From contig JAPDQB010000001.1 of NCBI GenBank assembly GCA_034506175.1, positions 124,001 to 188,000 on the forward strand: a DNA stretch of 64,000 bases, read 5' to 3'. This document shows, piece by piece, positions 25,687 through 34,211 of the stretch. Under the pieces are notes generated by a model, which saw nothing but the letters and a program-made list of their open reading frames with translations, was not told the DNA's origin and did no database searches. Position numbers and translations under genes: made by a program. Numbering within the stretch: position 1 is the stretch's first letter; every line of letters starts with the position of its first letter. Origin of the DNA: a candidate division KSB1 bacterium (GTDB lineage: Bacteria > Zhuqueibacterota > Zhuqueibacteria > Zhuqueibacterales > Zhuqueibacteraceae).

Positions 25687-26874
25687 ATGGGAAAACGAGT
25701 TTCCCGATTACTGGCTGCGGCGTTGATAATCTTCTTCGGCATCGGCTGCGGCACCAAGACATTGAAGAAAGAATCCGTGCTGGACACGCCGGACAATCAT
25801 TTCAATCAGGGCATGCGCGAGCTGGAGCGCGGCAATTTGGCGGAAGCGAAAAATGAATTCGCCCGCGCGCAGCGGCTCGATCCGAAATATGCCGAAGCGC
25901 ATGCCGGCATGGGCCTGGCGCTCGCCGTCGAAGCCGAAGGCAGCAAAGACAGGAAAATCCAGGAGACGCTTTATGACAAAGCGCTTTCTTCGGTCAATGA
26001 AGCAATCGGCAAAAATGATAAGTCGGTTGAAAGTTATATCATCAAAGGCCGCGTCCTCGCCATGCGCATGAAAGGCGATGATTGGGTCAAGGATGCCGTC
26101 GAGCAATACGAAAAAGCGCTGAAGCTGAATCCGAACAGTGACAAGGCCTGGTTCTACATGGGCGAGGCGTATAAAAACGCCTATCAATTCGATCTGTCGG
26201 CGAATGCCTACAGCAAGGCCATCGCGATGAAGAGTGAATACGCCGGTCGAGCCGATGCGCAATGGGCGATCGTGCAGAAAATTCAGCGCGCCGCGCCAGG
26301 CACGAAAATCGGCGCCAAGATTGCGCTGATTCCGGAAATCGACCGTGCCGATCTGGCGGTGCTGTTGCTGGAAGAATTGAAGCTCGCGGAAGTTTTTGCC
26401 AGGAAAAAACAGCCGGAGTTTGACACCGGTTTCAAAGCGCCGGATGATCCGACGAAAATGGCGCCGCCGCAGGCGCAGCAGCTTTCCGGGCCGACTGATA
26501 TCGCCAATCATTGGGCGAAAAATTGGATCAACGATATTGTGAAGATCGGCGGCATGGATGAGTTTCCGGATCGCACGTTTCGTCCGGATGATTTGATCAC
26601 GCGCGCCAATTATGCGATGACGATTCAGCAGATTCTGATTTTGGCCACGGGCGACAAGACGCTGGCGACGAAATATTTCGGCGGCCAGTCGCGTTTTCCG
26701 GATATGCGCAGCGATCATTTCGCCTACAACGCCGCGGCGTTGATGGTCGATCGCGGCATCATGGCGGCGGATAAAATGACCGGCGCGTTCAACCCCGAAG
26801 GCCACATGTCCGGTGCCGATGCCCTGCTGGCGATTCGCGATTTTCAAAACGCGCTGCGGATGGAATTCCGGTAA
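25687..26874 (+). CDS. Lipoprotein with TPR repeats and SLH domains
   Basis: 395 residues. The signal ends in a lipobox-like FFGIGCG, so it is likely lipid-anchored. TPR motifs occupy about residues 36-180 (FNQGMRELERGNLAEAKNEF; AVEQYEKALKLNPNSDKAW). The C-terminal third carries S-layer homology-like segments (NHWAKNWINDIVKIGGMDEF; DHFAYNAAALMVDRGIM). SLH domains usually bind cell-wall polymers; in diderm FCB bacteria they often link the outer membrane to the wall. It lies between the LPP20-like and FlgT-like genes. Confidence 0.8.
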   Translation: MGKRVSRLLAAALIIFFGIGCGTKTLKKESVLDTPDNHFNQGMRELERGNLAEAKNEFARAQRLDPKYAEAHAGMGLALAVEAEGSKDRKIQETLYDKALSSVNEAIGKNDKSVESYIIKGRVLAMRMKGDDWVKDAVEQYEKALKLNPNSDKAWFYMGEAYKNAYQFDLSANAYSKAIAMKSEYAGRADAQWAIVQKIQRAAPGTKIGAKIALIPEIDRADLAVLLLEELKLAEVFARKKQPEFDTGFKAPDDPTKMAPPQAQQLSGPTDIANHWAKNWINDIVKIGGMDEFPDRTFRPDDLITRANYAMTIQQILILATGDKTLATKYFGGQSRFPDMRSDHFAYNAAALMVDRGIMAADKMTGAFNPEGHMSGADALLAIRDFQNALRMEFR

Positions 26875-26987
26875 CGGCGTTGGCGAAAAACAGGTCAAAA
26901 TGATTTGAGTCAAAATAATTCACGTTTTTCTGGTGACTGATCATTTTGACTTTAATTATTTTGACTTTTAAAAAGGCGAGTTTGCCG

Positions 26988-28220
26988 ATGAAAAAAATTT
27001 TCAGCAAATTTTTGCCGGCGGCGATATGTTGCCTTTTGGCGGCTTCGGTGATGGCGCAGCCGGGAAGCACGCCGGCTTCCACCGAAATCACCGTCGTCGG
27101 CGTCGGAACGATTTTGGCCAATGATCTCGCGGCGGCGCGCGATCAGGCGATTGAGGATGCCATGCGCAAAGCCGTGCAGCAAGCGCTGGGCACCTACGTC
27201 AAATCCGAGACGCTCGTTGAGAATTTCCAACTGGTGGATGATCGCATTCTCTCATGGTCCGCCGGCTATGTCAAAAAATACGACATTCTGAGAGAAGGCA
27301 GGGCGCCGATGGACAGCTACGAAGTCGAGATGCGCGCGACGGTCAATCTTTCGGAGCTGCGCAACGATGATGACGCTTTGGCGGCGTTGTTGGAGCGGGA
27401 AAACCCGCGCGTGATGGTGATGATCGCCGAGCAAAATATCGGCGAGACGAATCGGTTTTATTATTTCGAAGTTGATTTGACCGCGGCGGAAACGGCCATC
27501 ATCGAGGTTTTTCGCAACAAAGGTTTCGAGGTGGTCGATCAAACCCAGGCCAAGGAAAACCAGCAACGCGACGTCATTTTGAGCGCGCTGGAGGGCAACT
27601 CGAAAGCCGCGGCGGCGATTGCGGCGTCGCAACAAGCGGAGCTGATCGTCACCGGCAAGGCAGTGGCCAAAGTCGCGACGGGAGTCAAGATTCTCGAAGC
27701 CTCGGGCATGAAATCCTGCCAGGCGAACATCACGGCGCGCCTGATCAGCGCCGACGATGCGAGGATCATTGCAACCGCCAGCGCCAGCGCGCCGCAAGCG
27801 CATATCGACGAAGTCACCGGTGGCACGCTGGCGATTCAAAAAGCCGCAAAAAAATGCGCCGACGAGCTGGTGGCCAAAATTACGGCCGCCACGCAGCAAA
27901 AATTCTACAATCAAACCACGGTCAATCTGCGCGTACAAGGTTATCAGGATTATCGCGAGCTGCAAAAATTTGCCGAGATTTTGAAATATTACATGCGCGG
28001 CGTCAAAGGCGTGTTTCAGCGCAGCAGCGCCGGCGGCTACGCCAATCTCGACGTCAAAATCATCGGCAGCGCGCAGCAACTGGCGCGCGAGCTGGCGAAC
28101 AAAAACCTGGCGCCGTTCAAAGTTCAGGTGACGAACGCCACCGCCAATCGCGTCGATGTCAAAATCGCCAATGTTTCGGCAACCACGCCGGCAGCAGCAG
28201 ATACCGCGGGCGTGCAGTGA
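26988..28220 (+). CDS. FlgT-like (N-terminal domain) secreted protein
   Basis: 410 residues from the ATG at 26988. Signal peptide (FLPAAICCLLAASVMAQ), then VVGVGTILANDLAAARDQAI with DAMRKAVQQALGTYVKSET, which matches the flagellar assembly T N-terminal pattern shared with LPP20-type proteins. A TolB-N-like middle (VMVMIAEQNIGETNRFYYFE; VFRNKGFEVVDQTQAK; AAAIAASQQAELIVTGKAV) and a beta-rich C-terminus follow. In Vibrio, FlgT with FlgO and FlgP builds an outer ring, but no flagellar genes are seen here. Confidence 0.65.
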   Translation: MKKIFSKFLPAAICCLLAASVMAQPGSTPASTEITVVGVGTILANDLAAARDQAIEDAMRKAVQQALGTYVKSETLVENFQLVDDRILSWSAGYVKKYDILREGRAPMDSYEVEMRATVNLSELRNDDDALAALLERENPRVMVMIAEQNIGETNRFYYFEVDLTAAETAIIEVFRNKGFEVVDQTQAKENQQRDVILSALEGNSKAAAAIAASQQAELIVTGKAVAKVATGVKILEASGMKSCQANITARLISADDARIIATASASAPQAHIDEVTGGTLAIQKAAKKCADELVAKITAATQQKFYNQTTVNLRVQGYQDYRELQKFAEILKYYMRGVKGVFQRSSAGGYANLDVKIIGSAQQLARELANKNLAPFKVQVTNATANRVDVKIANVSATTPAAADTAGVQ

Positions 28221-28239
28221 ACTGACAACAACTTTCAAA

Positions 28240-28321
28240 ATTCATACTCGCTCTCTCCTACTCCTACTCGCTTCTGAAATCTTGGTTGAAAAAAGAGTAG
28301 GAGTGGGAGTACGAGTATGAG
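28240..28321. repeat. Imperfect inverted repeat before the CsgG-like gene
   Basis: A pyrimidine arm of CATACTCGCTCTCTCCTACT type faces a purine arm ending GGGAGTACGAGTATGAG, with spacer CTTCTGAAATCTTGGTTGAA. The arms are built of degenerate 6-base TACTCC/GGAGTA units. It could form a long hairpin between two co-directional genes; no T-run follows. Confidence 0.5.
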
Positions 28322-28363
28322 TAAGAGAAAAATCAAATAAGCACTAAGGAACGAGGAGTTTTT

Positions 28364-29299
28364 ATGAAACGAATCATTTTCTATCTTTCGCTGATTTTTG
28401 CGATGCTGGCTTTTTTTAGCCAGCCGGGTTTAGCGCAAGACAAGAAAGCCGCTAAAAAGCGGGTGGCGGTTTTTAACTTCGAGGACAAGACGGATCATGC
28501 CTGGCACTGGTGGACGGGACAGCCGGTTGGCCATGGCATGGCGGACATGCTGACCACGGCGCTGGTGAAAAGCGGCAAGTACCGCGTCTTCGAACGCCAG
28601 GAAATCGAAAAAATAATGGGCGAGCAGGCGCTGGGCATGTCCGGCGCGGTGACGCCGGAAAGCGCCGCCAAAGCCGGCAAAATGTTGGGCGCGGAATTCG
28701 CCATCATCGGCGCGGTGACGGAATTTGGCTACAAAAAACAATCCACCGGCGGCGCGCTGAAAAAAGTCGGCATTGGCGCCTCGATTTCCAAGCAATCGGC
28801 CACGGTCGGCATTGACGTCCGCTTTGTGAACACCACCTCCGGCGAAATTCTGAAAGCGGAAAATATCCGCAGGGAAAAATCGAAACCCGGGGTTTCTTTA
28901 GACACTCGAGACATCAATTTTGAGAACCAGGCGCAATTTGATGAATCGCTGGTCGGCAAAGCCACGCGTGAAGCCATCGAGGATATCATCAAACTGTTGG
29001 ACGAGCAATCCGGCGCTGAAACGGTTTGGGAGGCTAAAGTGGTGATGACGAAAGACGGCCAGGTGATTATCAACGGCGGCGCGGAAACCGGCGTCAAAGT
29101 CGGCGAGCGGTTCGTGATTTATCGCGTCGGTGAAGAGATGATCGATCCCGACACCGGCGAGTCGCTCGGCGCGGAAGAAACCAAAGTCGGCGAAATCGAA
29201 GTCGTCAACAACAATTTTGGCGGCAAAGGCAAAGCTTCGGCCTGCAAAATTCTCTCCGGCAGCGATTTTCAAAAAGGGGACACCGTTCGGCAGAAGTAG
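28364..29299 (+). CDS. CsgG/HfaB family outer membrane lipoprotein-like protein
   Basis: 311 residues behind a good ribosome site (GAGGAG). Signal peptide (LIFAMLAFFSQPGLAQ), then RVAVFNFEDKTD, GMADMLTTALVKSGKYRVFE with RQEIEKIMGEQ, and AGKMLGAEFAIIGAVTEFGY, the CsgG core. C-terminal extension beyond about residue 215 (VVMTKDGQVIINGGAETGVKV) resembles a small beta domain. CsgG forms the curli secretion pore; homologues act in anchoring or export of surface material. No lipobox cysteine is obvious. Confidence 0.85.
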   Translation: MKRIIFYLSLIFAMLAFFSQPGLAQDKKAAKKRVAVFNFEDKTDHAWHWWTGQPVGHGMADMLTTALVKSGKYRVFERQEIEKIMGEQALGMSGAVTPESAAKAGKMLGAEFAIIGAVTEFGYKKQSTGGALKKVGIGASISKQSATVGIDVRFVNTTSGEILKAENIRREKSKPGVSLDTRDINFENQAQFDESLVGKATREAIEDIIKLLDEQSGAETVWEAKVVMTKDGQVIINGGAETGVKVGERFVIYRVGEEMIDPDTGESLGAEETKVGEIEVVNNNFGGKGKASACKILSGSDFQKGDTVRQK

Positions 29300-29412
29300 C
29301 CCCGATCTTCCCTTGAATTTTTTAAAAGGCTACTCGGTCCAAATTGCAAAGGGCAATCGCAAGGCCCTCGCAATTTGCGGTTTACTTTAATTAACATTTC
29401 TTTAGGAAGACG

Positions 29413-29457
29413 GGGCAAGTGGCAAGGGAGCGCGTATTTTCTTGCTACTTGCCCCTT
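29413..29457. repeat. Inverted repeat upstream of the 29.5-kb gene
   Basis: GGGGCAAGTGGCAAG pairs with CTTGCTACTTGCCCC (one mismatch), loop GGAGCGCGTATTTT. It ends about 20 bases before the next start codon (29478) and so could mask or terminate ahead of that gene. Confidence 0.55.
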
Positions 29458-29477
29458 GTAACTGTAAGGAGTCTGTC

Positions 29478-30515
29478 ATGAAAACCTCTCGTATTGTCGT
29501 TTCAGGCATTTTGTTGGCGGGTACTTTGGCGCTGGCCTTTTCTCCCCGGCCCGATTTTAAAACCAGCTCGACCACCAGGCTGATCTTCAAGGGCGCGCTG
29601 GGCACGATGATGAAAATGGTCGGTGGCAACAAACCGATGACCGGCACGCAATATATTCAAGGCCATAAATCCCGCCAGGATAATATCGATGACGAAGGCA
29701 AAATCACCACGTCGTCGATCATCGACCTCGACCGCGAAGTGATGATCACTATCGACCACAAGAAAAAAGAATACACCGAAATGACCTTTGCCGAATTGCG
29801 CGAGATGTTCAAAGGCCTCGGTGAGAAAGCCAAGACCGCCCAGGACAAGCCGAAAAGCGAAGCCGACGTCAAAGTTTCATTCGATGTCAAGGTTAACCGC
29901 ACCGGCGAGAAGAAAAATATCGCGGGATATGAAACCGAGAAGGTTATTCTCACGTTGACCGCCAAAGGCGAAGCCCAGGACAAAAACTCAGCCGAGACGG
30001 GCAAAGGCGGCATGATCGTGCGATCGACCAACTGGGTGGCTGCCAATGTAAAAGGTTACGATGAAGTCCAGGCCTTTCATCTGGCGTTTGCGGAAAAACT
30101 CGGCATGATGTCAGGCGGCGGTCCGGCGCAGATGATCGAAAGCCTGTCCAAAATGAATCCGCAACTTGCCGAGGCGATGAAGAAGCTGGAGCAAGAAAGC
30201 AAGAAACTGCAGGGCGTGGCGTTGATGACGGAAACCGTTTTTGAAACGTGGGCCGAGCCTTCCGAAAAGCCAACTGAGGCGCCGGCGGCGCAAGCCGGGG
30301 AACAACAACCGCCGAAATCCGTGGGCGGCTTGCTCGGCGGCTTCGGCAAAAAGCTCGGGCAAAAAGTGGCGAAAAAAGATGACGCCGCCAGCAGCGATGG
30401 CCGCAACGTTTTGATGGAAAGCGTTACGGAAGTGACCTTCCTCGGCTCGACTTCGGTGGACGCCGGACTTTTTGCGGCGCCGGCGGGTTATAAGAAAAAA
30501 GAGAGCAAAAATTAA
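29478..30515 (+). CDS. Secreted protein of unknown function (DUF4412-like)
   Basis: 345 residues from the ATG at 29478 (TAAGGAG upstream). Signal peptide (VVSGILLAGTLALAFS), then an antiparallel-strand pattern suggesting a lipoprotein-carrier-like fold: KSRQDNIDDEGKITTSSIID, LDREVMITIDHKKKEYTEM, KVNRTGEKKNIAGYETEKV. A Met/Lys-rich helical part and a Gly/Pro/Gln-rich linker precede a final strand region. It resembles DUF4412-type periplasmic proteins, but I cannot confirm that. Last gene of the envelope cluster. Confidence 0.55.
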   Translation: MKTSRIVVSGILLAGTLALAFSPRPDFKTSSTTRLIFKGALGTMMKMVGGNKPMTGTQYIQGHKSRQDNIDDEGKITTSSIIDLDREVMITIDHKKKEYTEMTFAELREMFKGLGEKAKTAQDKPKSEADVKVSFDVKVNRTGEKKNIAGYETEKVILTLTAKGEAQDKNSAETGKGGMIVRSTNWVAANVKGYDEVQAFHLAFAEKLGMMSGGGPAQMIESLSKMNPQLAEAMKKLEQESKKLQGVALMTETVFETWAEPSEKPTEAPAAQAGEQQPPKSVGGLLGGFGKKLGQKVAKKDDAASSDGRNVLMESVTEVTFLGSTSVDAGLFAAPAGYKKKESKN

Positions 30516-30523
30516 TCAGCCCG

Positions 30524-30575
30524 TTGACCGGTCGCTGAAACTGCGGCAAATCAATTCACTTGAGCGACCGGTCAA
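30524..30575. repeat. GACCGGTC inverted repeat
   Basis: TTGACCGGTCGCT (30524-30536) and its exact complement (30563-30575) flank a 26-base spacer, just before the nucleotidyltransferase gene. Each arm itself contains the palindrome GACCGGTC. A related hairpin occurs at 58542-58572. It may be a regulatory or terminator-like structure. Confidence 0.55.
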
Positions 30576-30599
30576 TTTCAGTTTAAAGAGAAGCAACGC

Positions 30600-31664
30600 A
30601 TGAAAGGCCTGATCCTCAGCGGCGGAAAAGGCACGCGCCTTTTTCCCTTGACTTATACTTCTGCCAAACAGCTCATTCCAGTTGCGAACAAACCGGTGTT
30701 GTTTCGCGTCATCGAGGCGATTCGCGATGCGGAAATTACAGACATCGGCATCGTTGTCGGTGATACCGCGCCGGAGATCAAAGCCGCGGCCGGCGACGGC
30801 AAGCGCTGGGGGGTTCATCTCACCTACATTCACCAAGACAAGCCGCTCGGCCTGGCGCATGCGGTCAAGATTGCGCGTGAGTTTTTGGGGCGCGAGCGTT
30901 TCGTCATGTTTCTCGGCGACAATGTGATTCAAGGCGGCATCAGCCCGTTGATTCGTCAATTTGCGCAAAGCGATTACAATTCGCAAATCGTGCTCAAGCG
31001 CGTCGCCGAGCCGCAGCATTACGGCGTCGCCGAGCTCGACAACGGCAGAATCATCCGCCTGGTGGAAAAACCGCGCGAGCCGAAAAGCGATCTGGCGCTC
31101 GTCGGCATTTACATGTTCGATCACACGATTTTTGAGGCGGTCGAAGCGATCGCGCCCTCCTGGCGCGGCGAATTGGAAATTACCGACGCAATTCAATGGC
31201 TGGTGACCAACGGCAAGCGCGTTTATCCCTATGTTCACGAGGGCTGGTGGATCGACACCGGCAAGCCGATTGACATGCTGGCGGCGAACAGCCTGGTGTT
31301 GGAGGAATTGCAGCCGCGCGTCGAAGGCCATGTTGACGCCGATTCCCGCCTCGAAGGCAAGGTGATCATCGAAAAAGGTGCTGAGATCATCAACAGCCGC
31401 GTGCGCGGCCCGGCGATCATCGGCGAGGCCACCCGCATCGTCAACAGCTATGTCGGGCCGTTTACCTCGATTTATCATCACGTGCTCATTCAGGACAGCG
31501 AGTTGGAGCATTGCATTGTGCTGGAGAACAGTAAGATCGTTGACATTCCGCACCGATTGGAAGACAGCTTGATCGGCCGCCACGTCGAGATCACCCGCTC
31601 GCCGATCAAGCCCAAGGCCTACAAGCTGACGCTGGGTGATCACAGCCGTGTGGGAATTTTGTGA
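30600..31664 (+). CDS. Glucose-1-phosphate thymidylyltransferase, long form
   Basis: 354 residues. The nucleotidyltransferase domain begins MKGLILSGGKGTRLFPLTYT with AKQLIPVANKP, keeps the FLGDN metal site and ends near residue 235. A C-terminal left-handed beta-helix of hexapeptides follows (RLEGKVIIEKGAEIINSRV; AIIGEATRIVNSYVGP). This long RmlA/StrD-type form makes dTDP-glucose for surface polysaccharides or glycosylation. No other rml genes are in the window. Confidence 0.88.
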   Translation: MKGLILSGGKGTRLFPLTYTSAKQLIPVANKPVLFRVIEAIRDAEITDIGIVVGDTAPEIKAAAGDGKRWGVHLTYIHQDKPLGLAHAVKIAREFLGRERFVMFLGDNVIQGGISPLIRQFAQSDYNSQIVLKRVAEPQHYGVAELDNGRIIRLVEKPREPKSDLALVGIYMFDHTIFEAVEAIAPSWRGELEITDAIQWLVTNGKRVYPYVHEGWWIDTGKPIDMLAANSLVLEELQPRVEGHVDADSRLEGKVIIEKGAEIINSRVRGPAIIGEATRIVNSYVGPFTSIYHHVLIQDSELEHCIVLENSKIVDIPHRLEDSLIGRHVEITRSPIKPKAYKLTLGDHSRVGIL

Positions 31665-31754
31665 TGTTTTTTAAAAGCTGATCGCGCGCATGAATTCAAA
31701 AAAATACCCGGAACCCAAACCTGTTCCGGCCGAGCAATCGAAAGTCATCACGAT

Positions 31755-31884
31755 GAAAATGTAGCGCAGACATCTTGTCTGCATGCAGGCTGGAAGCCTG
31801 CGCTACGGCTTTTTCGTGGTAATGGCCCATGCCGGACGCGGCACCCGATAAGGCGCAACGAGGAACTTATTTTCAGAGGAATCT
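31755..31884. repeat. Dispersed repeat family 1, copy C
   Basis: Contains TAGCGCAGACATCTTGTCTG, GCAGGCTGGAAGCCTGCG, TTCGTGGTAATGGCCCATGC, GCGGCACCCGATAAGGCGC and CTTATTTTCAGAGG. It is the inverse of 7167-7373 and shares its centre with 54281-54340. Its right end supplies the GAGG that serves as ribosome site for the FecR gene at 31888. Confidence 0.8.
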
Positions 31885-31887
31885 GTG

Positions 31888-32652
31888 ATGTTTCAACTCA
31901 GGAAAAAATTTTACGGTTTAACGATAACCACCCTCGCATTCGCCGCTTTCGGTTTCATGGGTCTAAAACAATCACAAACTTCGACGACGATTGGCAGAAT
32001 CAATTTCTTGCTCGGCAAGGAGGGCGACGTCACGATTCGCCGGGTGAATGATGCGAAATGGCTGGCGGCCAGATTCAAAATGGGGGTTTTAAAAGGCGAT
32101 CAAATCAAAACCGTGGCAGAATCGCGCTGTGAAGTGAAGCTCAACGACGGCAGCATCATTCGCATCGGCGAAAATTCCGTGTTCGATTTTGCCGAGTCCA
32201 ATCTCACGAAAAATACGCGCCAGGTTGAGGCCAGCTTGAAAATAGGAAAGATTTGGGCCAACGTCACCCGAGCAATCGGCGCGATCAATAAATTCGAAGT
32301 GAAGTCGCCGACCGCCGTGTGCGCCATTCGTGGCACGATTTATCGGATGGAGGCGGACAGCACGACGCGCGTGGCGGTTTACGACGGAAAAGTCGATGTC
32401 GGTCCGACCAATGATTTGCGCCAGCAACTGCAACAACAAACCCGGCCGGGCGCCCCGGTCCAGGTTCCCGGCCCAACGCAAGTGCCGGGACCTTTCCAAG
32501 TCTCCCTGGAACAATGGGTGCAATTGGTGCAGGGTTATCAACTCGAAGTGCGGAGCAATGGCCGCTATGCCAGAACACCAATCGACAGTGTGAGTGAATC
32601 GCGCTCGGATTGGATTCAGTGGAATAAGGAGCGGGATCGCATGTTGCGGTGA
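31888..32652 (+). CDS. FecR domain protein
   Basis: 254 residues from the ATG at 31888; the Shine-Dalgarno (AGAGGA) lies in the end of the repeat copy upstream. An N-terminal signal or anchor (LTITTLAFAAFGFMGL) precedes a FecR domain: GDVTIRR, GVLKGDQIKTVAESRCEVKL, DGSIIRIGENSVFDF, KVDVG. A Gln/Pro-rich linker follows (PGPTQVPGPFQVSLE). Such stand-alone FecR proteins are periplasmic or surface-exposed, and here no sigma/TonB partner is nearby. Confidence 0.85.
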   Translation: MFQLRKKFYGLTITTLAFAAFGFMGLKQSQTSTTIGRINFLLGKEGDVTIRRVNDAKWLAARFKMGVLKGDQIKTVAESRCEVKLNDGSIIRIGENSVFDFAESNLTKNTRQVEASLKIGKIWANVTRAIGAINKFEVKSPTAVCAIRGTIYRMEADSTTRVAVYDGKVDVGPTNDLRQQLQQQTRPGAPVQVPGPTQVPGPFQVSLEQWVQLVQGYQLEVRSNGRYARTPIDSVSESRSDWIQWNKERDRMLR

Positions 32653-32982
32653 AACTGCGGTGAAACGCGAATTGATCAGAAAACCATTGGCTTTCGGCGA
32701 TGTTAAGACAGGCGGTCATCCCGTTGGCGTAACAAAAGCAGGGTAAAGTACCGATGAGGATAACGCGATCATGGCAATTTAAGACCCCCAATACGCTCGC
32801 GATATTTCTTGGTTAACAGTTGGTCGGTCACAACTTTACTCCCTGAGATTTTGGATTCAAAGAGACAATACAGGAAAACGTGATGACGGAGTTAAATTTA
32901 TGCAAAAGAAACTGTTTAGTCAACCATAAATACTTTACCTAATCTACCCAAGGTCGTAAAATAATCTGGTATAAAACTTGAC

Positions 32983-33010
32983 TTGCATTATTCGTGTTTT
33001 GTTTTATATT
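32983..33010 (+). promoter_or_regulatory. Promoter before the BRCT-MerR-TPR gene
   Basis: TTGCAT (32983-32988), 16 bases, TATATT (33005-33010), ending 19 bases before the ATG at 33029. The short leader leaves little room for a Shine-Dalgarno, and none is visible. The remaining part of the 32653-32982 gap shows no gene that I can support. Confidence 0.5.
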
Positions 33011-33028
33011 CAATTTCATCTTCTAAAA

Positions 33029-34150
33029 ATGTCTGCTGTAACGACACAGTCAGCAAATGCTACTGCCGAAAAACCCTCAGCTTTTGCCAACCAATCAGTA
33101 GTTTTTACTGGCAGACTCGCCTCTTTTCAACGCCGCGAAGCGCAGGAGTTGGTTCGCAAATTAGGCGGAAGCACGCCGCCAGGCATCAACAAAACCGTCA
33201 CGCTGCTCGTTATCGGCGACGAGGGCTATCTCAAAGAAATTTCCAAAAGCAACAAGCTCAAACGCGCCGAGGAAATCAATGCCGAGGGCGGGCAGATTCG
33301 CATCATTTCCGAATCCGAATTTTTGGAAATGGCGGGACTCGAAAGCCATTCCACGTTGGCGGAGAAATATTACCCCCTTGCGCGCGTGCAAAGCGTTTTT
33401 CCCAAAATTCGTCCCGATCTGGTGAAATATTTCGCGCGCTGGGGCTTGTTCAAGCCGACGGTGAAAACCAACGCGCATCAGTATTATCAATTCAAAGATC
33501 TGCTGATTTTCCGGCAAATCAATGAAATGCTGAATCAGGGCTTGCCGCTGCGGAAAATCGCGAAGCGTTTGACTGAGGCGCAATCGCCTTCGCCGCAAAT
33601 TTCCCTCGGTTTCGAGGAATTCAAGCCGCGCGGCCAAATTCTCTCGCTGCACATCGCGCCGCAACGGGTGTCACGCAGCGCGGAAGAATGGTATGCGCTT
33701 GGCTATGAATACGACACCAAACCTGAAACCCGGGACAAAGCCATCGAAGCCTACGAAAATGCGCTGACGCAAAATCCGAATTACGTCGAGGCCATGATCA
33801 ATCTGGCGAATATTTATTACGCCAAACGCGAGTTGGTTCGCGCCCGCCAACTGCTGGAACGCGCCGCGCAGCTTGATCCGCACAATCACACGATTTATTA
33901 CAATCTCGGTAATCTTTACGACGAGGTGGGGGATCTGGAGAAATCCATCAAGGCGTATCACAAAGCGCTGGAGCTGCACCCGGACTACGATCTGGCGCTC
34001 TTCAATCTCGCGCTGGTTTACGAGCGGCTCGGGCTCGCCGTCAAAGCCGAAAGCTTGTGGCGCAAGTATCTCGAAGTTGATCCAATGGGCGAATGGGCAG
34101 ACATCGCACGCGAGCATTTGCAGGGGGAACGCCGTGACACGACGGGATGA
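33029..34150 (+). CDS. BRCT - MerR-type helix-turn-helix - TPR fusion protein
   Basis: 373 residues. An N-terminal BRCT domain (about residues 18-100): QSVVFTGRLASFQRREAQEL, GGSTPPGINKTVTLLVIGDE and IRIISESEFLEMAG, like that of DNA ligase. Then a MerR-type region (about 130-190): YYQFKDLLIFRQINEMLNQG with LPLRKIAKRL. The C-terminal half holds at least three TPRs (KAIEAYENALTQNPNYVEAM; YYNLGNLYDEVGDLEKSIKA). BRCT and MerR suggest DNA-damage or DNA-binding regulation with TPR protein contacts. Role unproven. Confidence 0.8.
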   Translation: MSAVTTQSANATAEKPSAFANQSVVFTGRLASFQRREAQELVRKLGGSTPPGINKTVTLLVIGDEGYLKEISKSNKLKRAEEINAEGGQIRIISESEFLEMAGLESHSTLAEKYYPLARVQSVFPKIRPDLVKYFARWGLFKPTVKTNAHQYYQFKDLLIFRQINEMLNQGLPLRKIAKRLTEAQSPSPQISLGFEEFKPRGQILSLHIAPQRVSRSAEEWYALGYEYDTKPETRDKAIEAYENALTQNPNYVEAMINLANIYYAKRELVRARQLLERAAQLDPHNHTIYYNLGNLYDEVGDLEKSIKAYHKALELHPDYDLALFNLALVYERLGLAVKAESLWRKYLEVDPMGEWADIAREHLQGERRDTTG

Positions 34151-34211
34151 CGGGTGGACACGTTGATACTGGAAAGTCCTCTTTCCTCCCTCCGACATCA
34201 AGGACCCCGCC

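Noticed and set aside
32653..32982. Possible riboswitch upstream of the BRCT fusion
   Set aside because: I looked for c-di-GMP, TPP and cobalamin consensus words and found none in order; only a promoter is supportable.
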